A stretch of 64,000 bases of DNA from NCBI GenBank assembly GCA_002633005.1, contig NMRA01000378.1, positions 62,001 to 126,000 on the forward strand, written 5' to 3'. Under the pieces are notes generated by a model. The model was not told the origin of the DNA, made no database searches, and worked only from the letters and a program-made list of their open reading frames with translations. Of this stretch, positions 20,287 through 31,569 are shown one piece after another. Position 1 is the first letter of the stretch; every line of letters begins with the position of its first letter. The DNA comes from Phoronis australis (taxonomy: Eukaryota; Phoronida; Phoronidae). The position numbers were made by a program, and so were the translations under genes.

Positions 20287-23200
20287 CTGAAACATAAATG
20301 TTCATATGACTCAAAATAATTTCGCAAAATCCTTTGTTTCTATGTACCAAACTAAAAAAGTATCGTAAGTGTAGATGTAAAGCTCGAAAAGTAGAATTCA
20401 GATTCTAAAAGATAGCTTTAATACTGTGGTCAAAAAAGCACACTAGATTTTAGAAAGTCATCCACTGATCCACACCAACCATAACACACAGAACAAAATT
20501 TTGTATTGAATTAGAACACAAATGACAAAAACTATTCGATAGAGTACACAGATTAGACTTCAGGCTTTACATACGATTTGCTACTGTGCGAATAAATCTA
20601 CACTGAAATGGTGCCCTATAGTCGCTGCAGTAACAGTTCTGCACATTTCAAAATAATATTATTACTTTGAAACTGTATGGCTCAATAAACAGGTCTATAC
20701 TACAATAGAGGTGTATATGTATTTCTCATCAATCAGGACCTTACTGGAACTGTGAAACTATGTAAGTCAACAAATAGGACTGAATTTTTGAAGTGAAACA
20801 AACGGGGTTTTACTTGGACAATACAACCGTACTGTAGGACTCAGCAAACAGAACATTAGTTGGACAGTGCTTGGGAAGCTGTTTGTTACAAACAGGACTT
20901 TACTTGGAGAGTGAAACCGAATGTCTCAACAAACATCTCGCAAGAAATTAAATGTAACTTGTTAAATGCATTTATCGTCATTATTTTGACATTTGTCTCT
21001 TTAGTTTGATACTAACCCTTAGGGTTTATTTTGCATTACTCATCTCTATTTATAGCCTCAAGGGCCTACTTTTGTATTCATACAAGTCTCTACGCGACAC
21101 CTGATTGGTCGCCCATATTTCCTTTGTTCAGTTCAGCCTGGTCTCTCTCATTCAGCCACCTACCTTGTCGTCTACAAGACCTACGTTCGTTCTCTGCGTT
21201 TTTCCCCCACCCCCCATACCGGGTGTCGGTTCCACTTTCTCTTTTCTCCTAAACATTTCCTGTTAGGTTTTTTCAATTTTTGTGTTCATGTTCTGTACTT
21301 TTCCTTTACGCCCTTCAGGCAGTTCTTTTGTTTTGGTTCCCTCTTTCAGGGCTATTCATTGTACACGCCGGTGGGTGTTTTGTCCATGCCCATCTTGCAG
21401 AGTCTTAGTTAGTTTTATCTATTTACGTCATAATAAATGACATTATTCNTGACTCACAATAGAAGCCTGATAAGAGTGAAGGTGGATAAATGCGGTGTTC
21501 CTACAGTTTCTTGTTTTAGTGGATGTGTTCACGACATGTCCATGCCCATCTTGCAGAGTCTTAGTTAGTTTTATCTATTTACGTCATAATAAATAACATT
21601 ATTCGCAATCCTCCTCTGGTTTTACTCTGCAACATAGCTCGTGGCTTACCCCGGGCAAAATAGATTACGATAAATAAGACTTTACTAATTGGGCAGTAAA
21701 ACTGCATGTGCCAACAAACGTTTCTTTAGAAACGAGACCTTACTTGGACAGTGAAACTGTATCTCGTAATCTTCACACCTCTTCCTTTTTTTCTGGTCCT
21801 TATTCAAGCAAACAATGCCATCGACCGGGCTACATTTTATGGCCAGTAGATTTGGAGGAATCCCGGTGTCAGCGGTGAATTCGCAACATTTTTTCCCCTT
21901 AACACGACACACAGCGTAATCTGGCGTACCTCCATTACAAACGTTGATGCCACTTCGCTGAAATGATGCAATTGTTGCATACATGAAGAAACTATAGCAT
22001 TGTTATTTTGCTGGTTCTAACTTGAGGCAAATGAAGTAAAATGTGACTGCTAGTTACAGCTAAATGAGTGCATATTATAGGGAAGAACTTGTAGCCCCCA
22101 GACACAATATATAGTCATTAAATAAAATCGCCACGTTTCAAGATTTCAATTGATTAAATAAAGGCGAACTTCATTTCTATTTGTTAATACATGTAAGTCA
22201 ATTCAGAAAATAATCGAGATCACCGGAACTTTAGCACAGAGAATACTTTTGAAGGATGATTCTCTTGACTGCCTAAAAGGCTCGCACAAGACAGTGGATT
22301 GTACACCATTGATAGTTCTAAGAGAAACTATCTTTGTTTAGGCAATAGTCAGTCAAGAGTAGAAATGATTCCATGACAGAAATGCACTGTCCAACCACGG
22401 TTGTCGTTACGACGCCAAAGCCGGCAAAGTCCGTCAAACGAAATTGACGTAAGTAGGTAGACTGTAACATACAGTGGGTACCTCGAGAGTAACCACTGAG
22501 CTTGTTTTAACCCTCTTGAAGAAAAGTTTGTATTGGTCAGAATAAGAATAGATTTCAACGGAAACGTGTAAACAGGAAATATAACAAGAAACTTTGGAAA
22601 CTGTAGGCCTCTTCTTGCATGGGGTGAATCGTCCGAGTACCGTGATAACAATTATCTAATTTCCTCAACGGGCCAACTCTCTCTGAATGATATAAAAATA
22701 TACTATTTGTGGAAATAAATCGGAGACATCTTACTTGCATATCTGGTATTCTTTCAAAGTCTCCAAATCCATCTGGTGTATCTATACTCGTGAAGTTGGT
22801 CCAGTAGCCTACGTGGGAAGAAAATCAGGTTATAATCCATAGTCAGTCCCGAGTAAAATACCTGCGTCACAACCTCGTTACGAGAGCTGAAAATGCGACC
22901 AAGGTTGTCAAAATAAAGTTCACTTATTATGACAGAACAAAAACACAATAAATGTTTGTGAAACTAAGATAAAATCAGTAAAATATAATAATGTCTGGTA
23001 AGATCAGCAATAAAAAACCCACACAGAGTTACAAGGTTGTGACAAAAGTGACGTGAGGTAGTGGGCAATCGAGTAACACTGAAATGTTTAGACACGTGCG
23101 TCTGTGTAGCTGACACAAGACAATAGAACTGAAACATGTAAAAGCAAACAAAAGACATGTTACAGAATTGAGGAAAAAGGGGGTACAAGGGAAAGGAACT

Positions 23201-24354
23201 CATATGTTCATATCAATCTATTGAAAAAGGGAAATAATATATGTTGCACTTGCGCTGTACATTAATGCACGTACAGGAAATTCTCTGTCGTTCCAAATGG
23301 TTTGATGGTCGCTTACGGAAACGGAAATACATCTTCCAATACACTGATCAGGGAAAATACTTACAAATTATTTTCATTTTAATATCTTATTTCTGTACAT
23401 ACAACAACATTCACCAATTGGTCACCGTAATTTTATGTACCGTTGTCATAACAATTGTGACGTTTCACAATTTCCCAACGTGTACATGTACCTTTTCGCA
23501 TTGACACGAATATTGAAGCGTCCTCCACTCTCGTGTCTAGGTAGTATTGGTGAGCTCGGCACCACGTCTGATTATTCAGGACTATGTCCTCGCTAAGCTT
23601 CACTGTGTTGTTCAGTCCAAGGTCGAAGTAGTCGTTAGGATCGGGCGACACAACATTCTTCTTTATGAGTGACGCCGCACTGCGACTGCGGGCGGGGATA
23701 TGGTATTTCAAGGCCCTCGCAGGCAACCCACCTGCAACATGACCACTAATTTAAATAGAGTGTGTTTTCATTCGACCGTATGCACTGCAGGGACAACTTT
23801 TGCTTGTTCAAAAAGCAAAAATGCGCACGTAAAACTGCCAAGCGATGTAACATCACTCCGCGTGTTCAGCTTAATTGCATAACAGGGAGCCAATACATAA
23901 ATGAAATCAAACAGGTGCTTACTGTTTATTGTTTCTTTATTTTTTGTGTCGAGTACTTGTAAACGTTCAAATTGGGATTGAGATTTACTCATGCTCTAAC
24001 ATTCCTGTTTAGTAAACGCTCTTTTGCGGCAAACCCACCAACGCATCATCAGCACAGCTGAGAACGTTAGGGGTTCAGTGATACAATACATACCAATGAA
24101 CTAAGTTGCTTTGTTACCCCCACTTCTATGCTCTTTATCAAACCTCCATTCACACCAGTGAGTGAATACAAGAACCAGTAAACTGAACACACGAGTTCAC
24201 TGAACTGTTTCTACTTCGGAAAGGTAGCCGTCGATGCTCCACGGCAAGCTCTAGCTGGTGCAACGGCGTCTCATTGTGCACAGTATTTCTTCTTTGCAAA
24301 TATCTTCGCCTACTTACACGTTAACAAAATGTATACGCAGACTGCACGCGCCAT
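18986..24354 (-). CDS. Secreted WxxW-domain / vibriolysin-like M4 metalloprotease, copy 2 (five exons)
   Basis: Coding exons: 24354-24318, 23731-23492, 22808-22735, 21957-21744 and 20286-18986. Lengths and phases are identical to copy 1 exon by exon, giving again 621 residues. The signal peptide reads MARAVCVYILLTC, followed by GLPARA, a plausible cleavage motif. The WxxW opening is YWTNFTSIDTPDGFGDFERI, with the aromatic residue that copy 1 lost. Zinc and catalytic residues H450, E451, H454, E474, D478 and H535 are all kept. No stop, frameshift or splice-site loss exists in either copy. Differences concentrate in the linker and pro-region (for example RETGLR-like changes near residue 300) and are few in the core. 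Both genes are probably functional; separate expression or specificity cannot be judged here. Confidence 0.88.
20680..20930. repeat. Minisatellite of exon-4-end/splice-donor units (copy 2)
   Basis: Counterpart of 5070-5320, with the same 40-bp unit structure and two donor-like TCCAAGTAAA cores on the minus strand. The array therefore predates the gene duplication. Confidence 0.7.
20945..21670. mobile_element. Insertion specific to copy 2, possibly a solo LTR-like remnant
   Basis: About 720 bp absent from the same intron in copy 1. It has a TATA-like CTATTTATAG at about 21045 and an AATAAATGACATTATT polyadenylation-like end, and begins TGTAAC and ends near GATTACG. A 65-75-bp stretch (CCATGCCCATCTTGCAGAGT onward) occurs twice, at about 21384 and 21538, on either side of a single N at 21449. 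Target duplications are unclear, so the class is uncertain. Confidence 0.4.
21744..21957 (-). CDS. Protease copy 2, exon 4 (WxxW domain, second part)
   Basis: A 214-bp exon between ATTTCAG and GTAAGG, with the same Cys pattern as copy 1 plus one added Cys (KGKKCCEF in place of KGKKYSKF). Confidence 0.88.
22735..22808 (-). CDS. Protease copy 2, exon 3 (WxxW domain, first part)
   Basis: A 74-bp exon between CACGTAG and the donor GTAAGA. It encodes the tryptophan-bearing start of the WxxW domain, ending ERIPDMQ. Confidence 0.85.
23492..23731 (-). CDS. Protease copy 2, exon 2 (linker)
   Basis: A 240-bp exon between GTTGCAG and AAAAG/GTACA. Nearly identical to copy 1 except for the first 15 residues, just after the signal peptide, which vary (GLPARALKYHIPARS). 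Confidence 0.8.
24318..24354 (-). CDS. Protease copy 2, exon 1 (signal peptide)
   Basis: ATG at 24354-24352, twelve codons, one base, then donor GTAAGT. Three substitutions from copy 1 are conservative (Leu/Val, Ile/Val or silent), as expected for a selected signal peptide. Confidence 0.75.
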
Positions 24355-24491
24355 CGATCGCCGATTCGAAACAAAATACTGGCCCAGACTATTGCTTATG
24401 TATGTTCCTCCACCCCGGTAACTGCACACATCAATTTTAATTCCCTGTCATACAGCAATGTACATTTGCGACAGACGTGTAATAACACGTG

Positions 24492-24501
24492 CTTAAAATA
24501 G
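24492..24501 (-). promoter_or_regulatory. Candidate TATA-like box of protease copy 2
   Basis: CTATTTTAAG on the minus strand, about 138 bp before the start codon, conserved with copy 1. Confidence 0.3.
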
Positions 24502-24970
24502 GTGAAGAGCGGAAGACAGTCGTCCGATGTGAGTTATCCTTGTAGATCTTGTCGGTCGCCAGTGTATCAACTCAAAAGTGGCCCTTTTACTGAAACTACG
24601 TTGGTCAATTATTTCTCCCAATAAACGTTTTTTCAATGGCAATTGAACACACGCGGTGTTTCATGAAGAAAATTTATTGTCCCGACGCATGCTTATCTTG
24701 AACATTGATGCTGCGGTGCGTTGTTTAGTTATCTAATTGCAATACAAAAAAGTAACCAGATGTCAGCTGAAATGGGTTGGAACTCCTTTTTCAGCGTAGT
24801 CTGGTGCCAACCACAATCCCTTGAATTTATCTGTACCTCGATCACTACAAACGAGCACTCGTTGTAATAAAACATAAAGAATGGACACTAAAATCAGTAC
24901 GCTAAGAATGTTCTACTGAAATATGCATGGAGCTCTACGGAATAAGTTTCGAACAAAATCTTTGAATACT

Positions 24971-25490
24971 TCTTTCATTTGATCACATTAAATTTCCTTG
25001 GAGTGGAGACTTGACGAAGAATCCCCAAAACAACATCACACCTTTAAGCCGGCTAAGTAACGACAAGACAGACGCACTTTGCACAGACCTGGATTTGTTT
25101 TCACGGACGCTCTTGAAGCAATACCGAACATTTATTTTCGAGCGCAACGGATAGTTTTTTGAGCTCAGTGTCAAATTAAAGGTAATTATACTCTGATTTT
25201 GTATTAGGTGTTGTTTATAACCAAAGTATCAAGGGTTGCTGGTTTCTAACGTGCGTGATTTCATGGGTGATAAACGTGTGGTCAATCTGAAATCTCCGCC
25301 AAACGCCGAGTGTATGTTGTACTTCAAAAAAGAGTAGCACACAAGAAGAAAATAATCATTGGTACATGTAGGTCTACCACCGGAATATCACCAGGGCCTA
25401 GTGTCGTGGCACCGGCTAAGGACAGATCTCAGTAGTGATGTCGAAAAAGGAAAGATTAGAGAGATTCTAAGTTTGGCAGATGTAAATACA
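24971..25490. other. No gene seen
   Basis: Unique sequence past the duplication edge, with only short frames. Confidence 0.45.
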
Positions 25491-25499
25491 TGTATATAC

Positions 25500-25605
25500 A
25501 CATACAAAGACAGATGCACACACACACACACATGCACACATACACACACATTCACACACGCACCCACACACAGACACACATATATATGTATATATATACA
25601 CACGT
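25500..25605. repeat. (CA)n-rich microsatellite with (TA)n end
   Basis: Imperfect CACACA run followed by TATATATGTATATATATA. It creates spurious long frames on both strands. Confidence 0.85.
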
Positions 25606-25879
25606 GACACAATTCAACCAATAAAGACGGTAACTGAGCCGAGAATCCACACAATGTGATAATGAGGACACAGCAGAATAGCTTACATAAAAATTTAATA
25701 CTTAAAAATATATACTTTCTTCTTATAGGATCTTGAGGCGTTATGGACATTCGATCAAACATCGTTTCTTTAAACTTTGGGGCGTACTTCAAACCCAGTC
25801 TCTCGCCCATTATAACCAGTTACGCTATGCTTTGGCATTACTGTCTCTAGATTCATGATCAACATGCATGTACATGTCC

Positions 25880-26017
25880 CGAGTAATATTAATGAAAAGA
25901 AGACCGATTACAAGTAATAGATAGTGAACAAACATCAGTAAAATAAAAAATGCTAGTCTCTGGTAAGATGGGCAATAAAAAGCGCCACTAGAGATGTTGT
26001 TAGACAGCTCATGAGTG
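25880..26017. repeat. Short dispersed repeat (partner 9875-10020)
   Basis: Shares TTACAAGTAATAGATA and GGTAAGATGGGCAATAAAAA with the partner. The match continues after the fold-back insertion (CTTGATTTATC at about 26504). Confidence 0.65.
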
Positions 26018-26491
26018 ACCCGTTCCAAACGCCGTAACAGCATTCAAGAGCCTACTAAATGCAAGACGTTACATGCTTGCAGCACACTGTAATATATTAC
26101 TATAATACATTATATACCGTAACACTCTTCAACGAGTGCCACAGTGCCCACAATGAGACGGCATTTTCTTTGAGCAAAGAAAACAAGTTTGAAGTCGCGA
26201 GACGTAAGAGCTCTGAGATAGCGGTACTTTCATCTGAGGCTGCCATTTTGTAAATTCGGCCCGAAATACAGATTGCTGCTAGTCTCGAACCTGAACTTAA
26301 GCGAAAATCTTGGAAACAAGAGTAAACAGACTTGATCCTGGAGCTCACTGAAAAACGAATGTAGGACTCGTTGAAGAGTGTTACGGTGTGTAATGTATTG
26401 TAGTAATACAGTATAATACAGTGAGCTGCAAGCATGTAACGGCTTGCATTTAATAGACTCTTGAATGGTATTACGGCGATTGGAACGGGTG
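26018..26491. mobile_element. Fold-back (long TIR) element with 8-bp target duplication
   Basis: The first and last roughly 130 bp are inverted copies: ACCCGTTCC, TACATGCTTGCAGC and CCGTAACACTCTTCAACGAG on the left; their reverse complements on the right. It is flanked by CATGAGTG (26010-26017) and CATGAGTA (26492-26499). The partner repeat at about 9990-10000 is an empty site, with CAGCTCATGCGTATCTTGAT running through. No transposase frame, so non-autonomous. Confidence 0.8.
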
Positions 26492-26569
26492 CATGAGTAG
26501 CATTCTTGATTTATCAGTACGCACTGCGACTTAGAATCACTGGCGGTCCACTCGTGAGGGGCCTCTGTC

Positions 26570-27805
26570 TCCGCATCTGCTGGATTACAGCACTAGTCTA
26601 GCGGTAGTCCAAGGAAAGATGTTTTTAAGGACATTTTTATTATTTTTCATCTATTTTGACCCATAGTGGACATCGTTCTGTTTCGTAGCACAGGTGCATT
26701 TTTGTTATTCATATACCCGTAGGCTAGCGTTCAACTGAACTCTCACCAAAACTGCTGGGAGGGCACTTGATTACTGAACTCAAAGCCTAGTTCGAGTTGT
26801 TGTCACGAAAAAATAAACAGCTAATGAATTACTTTTTGATGAGAACCTCTAGTATACACTTCGTCTGCAGAGTTAAGGAGGCCTCATTTTGTAGTTGTTC
26901 AAACACGATACTTAGATTTATGAATCTTTAAAAACAACATTTTTGTTTTTTTTGTAAATGTGATGGCCACTTTTTGCTAATATACCAGACTTGTTACCAT
27001 ACCACAGCTTAGTAATCATCCTACGTTTAAGATTAAATGCAAACTACCTTTATGCAATGAAACCACAAAAAATATGAAGTTCATCAGAAGATTTGCCTTG
27101 ATGGTGCACTGAATAACGGCCATTATTCCATGCGTTAACTTTGACTTTTGGAAACAGCCTTGGACCTACTTGAAGCTAACTGCTTGCCTAGGATAAGATG
27201 GGTTTTTGCCTGAGGTACGAACCTGATTTTTTAATCAAAATAATTTGCTCGAAGATTAGGAAACTATAAACAGTGCTATCGACTTGACATAATTTACTTG
27301 GAGAATACAATCAGTTGTGGTCTACTTTTCATTTGGCGGTATTTAGCACCAGGCAGAATAAAAATATCTGCGAATCTTCACTGATTTTGTTCGAAATATC
27401 CTGAAATCTATGGCATCGTACAGAAAATTTGACTTGAAGGTAAATATTCAGCTTTACATGAACGTATCGGATCAGTGGCCTTGTCAGTTTTCAAGTGAAG
27501 ATGAACCCGGTGTGGGGTTCTTTGGGTTTTCGCCTGGCTCCGAAATACTTTTCCTCGAACACTTATTTTTTCATCGTCGCAGCTTTAAAAATTCCCAATG
27601 CATGAACGTACGATTCTAAGCTGAAAAGTACCGCCTGTTTTCTACGTCGAAGCCCTTTCGGAAAGTGCAAAAACGCTCATCAATTCCACCAGGAACGTCG
27701 TTTAGCAACTGTGTATTTGCCTCTTACATCTTGTTTGTTTGTCGGTTATCACGTGACTTTTCGCAAGGACGCAGCGCTTGCGATAGGTCAATTTCTTTGA
27801 CTTGG
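26570..27805. repeat. Local direct duplication, copy 1 (partner 28640-30180)
   Basis: Both contain CTAGCGGTAGTCC, TTGTTATTCATA, CCTCTAGTATACACT, TTTACATGAAC and CCACCAGGAACGTCGTTTAG in order. The last 90 bp (27710-27805) match 43648-43735 instead. A plus-strand frame at 27410-27619 is broken in the partner, so coding is not supported. Confidence 0.75.
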
Positions 27806-28640
27806 CTGCTATGACAAACCACGCGGAAGTGACGTGAGCACTGGAAAAATCCACAGATTTCATCAAACTTTGTATCTTTTGCTCACTCAACTCTGGCTAC
27901 ATTTGTATAACGATATGTGCATTATTTAGAGGGGGTGGTTTGCTCATAAAACTGGAGGAAGAATTTTTGGTGTTTTTCTTGATGTAGAAATTTCAAATTT
28001 AACTTTTACAAAAAATAGGACTTCTAACAAAAAAATTAAAAGTTCTTCGTCCCGATTCTAAAAAATCGACCATATTTTCGTATATAAATAACCTTCACAC
28101 CCTTGGTAAGGACTGTCCTATGTGAGCATAGACAGGTGTGCCGTCCATTCTGCGTGTTGTGAATTGACCTATCGCCAGGATTATGACGGACGGCTTAATT
28201 GACCAGTCAGAACGCAGCATTCTTGGCACACCTTCGTCTGCGTTGAAGCTGCTATTTTACCCGAGAAACCACACGTAGTCGAGTAAAACTCACTTTAGTC
28301 TATAGCTCAAGAAATTGTCCGCTAAGAATGGGGAAAAGGTGTTGATATGGCGTGTGTATCACCGACAGCCGTTATGCTGCTCCACTGAGAAGAATATCCC
28401 GTCATTTTTTGGCATGTTCTAAGCCGAAAGATGATGTTGAAAAGCGTTAAAATGGATCAAACTGTACGGCCACACGAGCAGCTGAACTTAGCGATGTTGC
28501 TTGATAACTCGAAGGCTATAGTAAACACAAATATATTAGTTCCAAGATACAGTGTACGTACTTTTCAGCTTGGTGGCTATGGTGCAGGGCTATCTCAGAT
28601 TCTGACTCCCGAGTTTCCTACGTCTGACCGCCTTTTTCTC
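27806..28640. other. No gene called; one weak frame
   Basis: A plus-strand frame starts with ATGATGTTGAAAAGCG at about 28431 and runs 101 codons, partly into the next repeat. The repeat part makes a real gene unlikely. Confidence 0.4.
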
Positions 28641-30180
28641 GGCACCTGCTCGGGATCTCAACACTCTAGCGGTAGTCCCCGGAATTTGTTGTTTTCAAGA
28701 ACATTTTTGGTTTATTTTTTATTTATTTCAACCTAATGGACATTATTTTGTTTCGTATCAGAGGTACATTTTTGTTATTCATAAACCGTAGGCTGGCGTT
28801 CAACTGAACTTCTCTCCCTGTCAAAATTCAGAGATTCGATCGGCACAGGGAAGGGCACTGGATTACTGTCGGAACTCAAAGCCTTCTTGGTCGAGCTGTT
28901 GTCACAAAAAATAAACTGTTGAACTACTTTTTGACGTGTACCTCTAGTATACACTATGTCTGTAGGGTTAGAGAGGTTTCATTTTGAAGTTGTTCAAACA
29001 TGATATTTAGATTTATGAAGCTTTAAAAAAGAATTTGAGTTATTTTTGTAAATACATGTACCCTATTTTTGCAACTAACACACCAGATTCGTAATCTTTT
29101 GTAACCATACCACGACTTAGTGATCATGCTACCTTCAAAATGAAATGAAAGCTACCTGTATGGAACTGAACTACAAAAAAATGCCAAGTTCATAAGAAGT
29201 TAGGCTTAATTTAAATGTCTTATTGGTGCAAACGGACAATTCCATAGGCGGATTTAGGGGGGCAGGGGCCCCAGCCCCCCCTTGACTGCCGCAAGGAAAA
29301 TGAAACAGCAAGAGCGTGAGGAAATATTGAGTTCAGTAACTAGGACCGGTAAAGGAAGAGGGGGGCTCAGACGCCAGATCGCGGCGGAATCGTGTTCCTG
29401 TTTTTTTAGTCCACCGATAGATTTTCTGAACAGAAGTTCCAACGGTATACATCCCTGGCCCCTGCAACTTTCGGGCCGCCTGTACACTATACAATTGCAC
29501 TTTGCCCAATTCCACGAGGCAACATATGTTGGCCCCCCTGTGGTATCCTAGATCCGCCACTGAATTCCAGACATTAATTCGACTTAGACACTGCCCTAGA
29601 CCTACCGGAGCTAACTGTTAGTGGCCAGGACGAGATGAGTGTGTACCTGAGCTATAAACCTGAATTTTTTATCAAAATATTTCTTTACAAGATTAGAAAA
29701 GCGTAAACAGTGCTATCGAGTCGACCTTTTCAGAGACTATAGTGCATGTGTTGTTTGTAATCTATGACTTACTTTACTCCAGGAGTCCCACCAGTTGTAA
29801 CCTACTTTTCATTTGGCGAAATTTAGCAGACGACAGAATAAAAATATCGGTGAATCTTCACTGATTTTATTCGACAGATCATGAAATCTATGGTTACGTA
29901 CAGATAATTCGACTTTAAGGTACATACCCAGCTTTACATGAACATATCGTATCAGTGGCCTTGTCATTTGTCACGTGAATGTGGCCCCGAGGCCGGGGGG
30001 TTCTTCGGATTTTCGCTGGCTCCTCAAGCACTTATTTTTTCATCGTCACCTTAACAAATTCCCATATCATGAGCGTGCGATTCACTGTTGAAAAGCATCC
30101 CCTCTTGTCTCTGTCGACACGTTTTCAAATAGTACAAAAACACTCATCGATTCCACCAGGAACGTCGTTTAGCGCCAGCA
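28640..30180. repeat. Local direct duplication, copy 2 (partner 26570-27805)
   Basis: Diverged second copy, interrupted by the MITE at 29244-29567. Confidence 0.75.
29244..29567. mobile_element. MITE-like element, GGCGGATYTAGG ends
   Basis: Left end TAGGCGGATTTAGG and right end CCTAGATCCGCCACTG are inverted, flanked by AATTCCA on both sides. The partner repeat near 27120 has no insertion (ATTATTCCATGCG). It is 324 bp, GC-rich at the ends, with no transposase. The long frames inside are by-products. Confidence 0.7.
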
Positions 30181-30304
30181 TAGACTATAGATAGAGACTG
30201 ACAACTCCCGTTAGAGCGCGTTGCGCATGTCGCAGGCCACGGGACATAAGCACTAACGATTAGAGGGCGCTGCACACGCAGGATAGAAAACTATCCTGGT
30301 TCCC

Positions 30305-30345
30305 GGGCCTCACAAGCTGACGTCACGGATTGCTTGTGAAGGCCC
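30305..30345. other. Hairpin with a CRE octamer in its loop
   Basis: GGGCCTCACAAGC pairs with GCTTGTGAAGGCCC with one bulged base. The 14-base loop holds TGACGTCA. Confidence 0.5.
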
Positions 30346-30689
30346 AGGTACAGCGCACTAGAACGATGGTTTTCATTGGCTGTCAGCTGGCAATTTTTAA
30401 ACCAGGAAGTTTTCTCTGCGCATGCTGACATCCGGTATTACGTTATCAGGTCGCTAGGTGTCGCGAGAGTAAAAGTTATTTTGAGACTGGGTCGAGTTTG
30501 CGGTCGGGGGGAACTCTCTGGTGAGGTAGCTGTTTATATATTGTGATATTACCAACAAACTGTAGTAAAATCATGTAATTATCGATTCCTTACTAGGAAA
30601 ATAAACATGAATTAACAATGGCTTCACTCTTTTCACTTGGCATTTTTTCAGTTTCATTGTTTGAATGCTTTTTATGAATTGAAAACGTC

Positions 30690-30750
30690 CCGAAATCCTG
30701 TATCCTCCCCTGCTGTAAGATCTTACAGCAGGGGATGGTCCAGGATTTTG
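30690..30750. repeat. Perfect 28-bp palindrome with imperfect extensions
   Basis: CCCCTGCTGTAAGA directly abuts its reverse complement at 30707-30734. Outer blocks AAATCCTG and CAGGATTT extend the symmetry to about 55 bp. The right side continues as a purine-rich MITE-like sequence. Confidence 0.8.
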
Positions 30751-31089
30751 AGTTAGGGGGCAGGGGCAAGGGCAGAGTATTTTGCCCGTCAGACATTTGC
30801 ACCCCCAAACTGCTAAATGGAATCTGGGAGAATTTTAGGCAGGGCCATGACCCCCTTGCCGCCCCCACTTCCCCCTATCCGTCTCTGTACAGTGTTAAAG
30901 TAAATACTGCTGGCACCCAATTTCCACCACTTCGCAGCCTACACAGTATTCGCCCCCTAGAACACCACAATTTTCGACCCTGCAGGTAGCCACAATTCTC
31001 AAGCTACACCCCCCACCTTGTTGAAATACTAATTTGTTCTTCCCCATTTCCCTTTTTGAGGTGGTACCCCGCACAACTTGAGGGTCCTA

Positions 31090-31560
31090 AGCCATTCAGA
31101 TCACTTTGGGTATATTCGGGGCCTCAATTTTCTCATTGGAGGTGAATTTAACCTGCGTGATTATCAAACTTAGTGGAAAATGATTGGCCATAAAGTTCGA
31201 GCATGCACTGAAAACATTAACTTCCAAGGGCATCCAGAACACCTTGGGTGTTTTCGTAACCTCAAATTTCACCTAATAGGTGAATGCTCTCTGCATGTGT
31301 GCGGACTTCAGTTTGCCTATTATTGTCACGATTGCAAATCACATGACTTGCCATATTTTGGATAACGTTCATCTCCGAGAGGATATTTGAGGGTACGAAA
31401 ATACCTGAAGTGTTTCTAAGAAAAATTTGTACATGCAAATAGGAAAATAGCTGAGGTGCTCCGGATGTTCTGAGGGTAAATTTGTAGCTAGAAAATACCG
31501 AGAGGTGTTCCAAATGGGCCCTAACCTTCAATTTTGTGCATAATCGAGTACTAGAAGAAT
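31090..31560. repeat. Diverged repeats in direct and inverted orientation
   Basis: A block like CACCTTGGGTGTTTTCG with CCTCAAATTT and TAGGTGAAT occurs at about 31095 and 31230, with two inverted relatives at about 31380 and 31450. Period about 140 bp. Confidence 0.45.
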
Positions 31561-31569
31561 CTCCACCCA

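Larger units (their letters stand above)
18560..24970. repeat. Segmental duplication, copy 2 (protease block)
   Basis: Collinear partner of 2950-9150 at an offset of about 15.6 kb. It has its own insertion at 20945-21670 and lacks the 5313-5918 segment of copy 1. The match ends just after GAAATATGCATGGAGCTCTA near 24920-24970. Confidence 0.9.

Noticed and set aside
25359-25810. Long frames over 25.4-25.8 kb
   Set aside because: Produced by the CA/TG microsatellite; low-complexity residues and no splice support.
27410-27619. Plus-strand frame MASYRKFDLKVNIQLYMN and onward
   Set aside because: The duplicated counterpart near 29890-30100 has stops and indels out of frame, so there is no sign of coding constraint.
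29254-29560. Three overlapping frames of 75-89 codons
   Set aside because: They lie inside the GC-rich MITE and include its terminal repeats.
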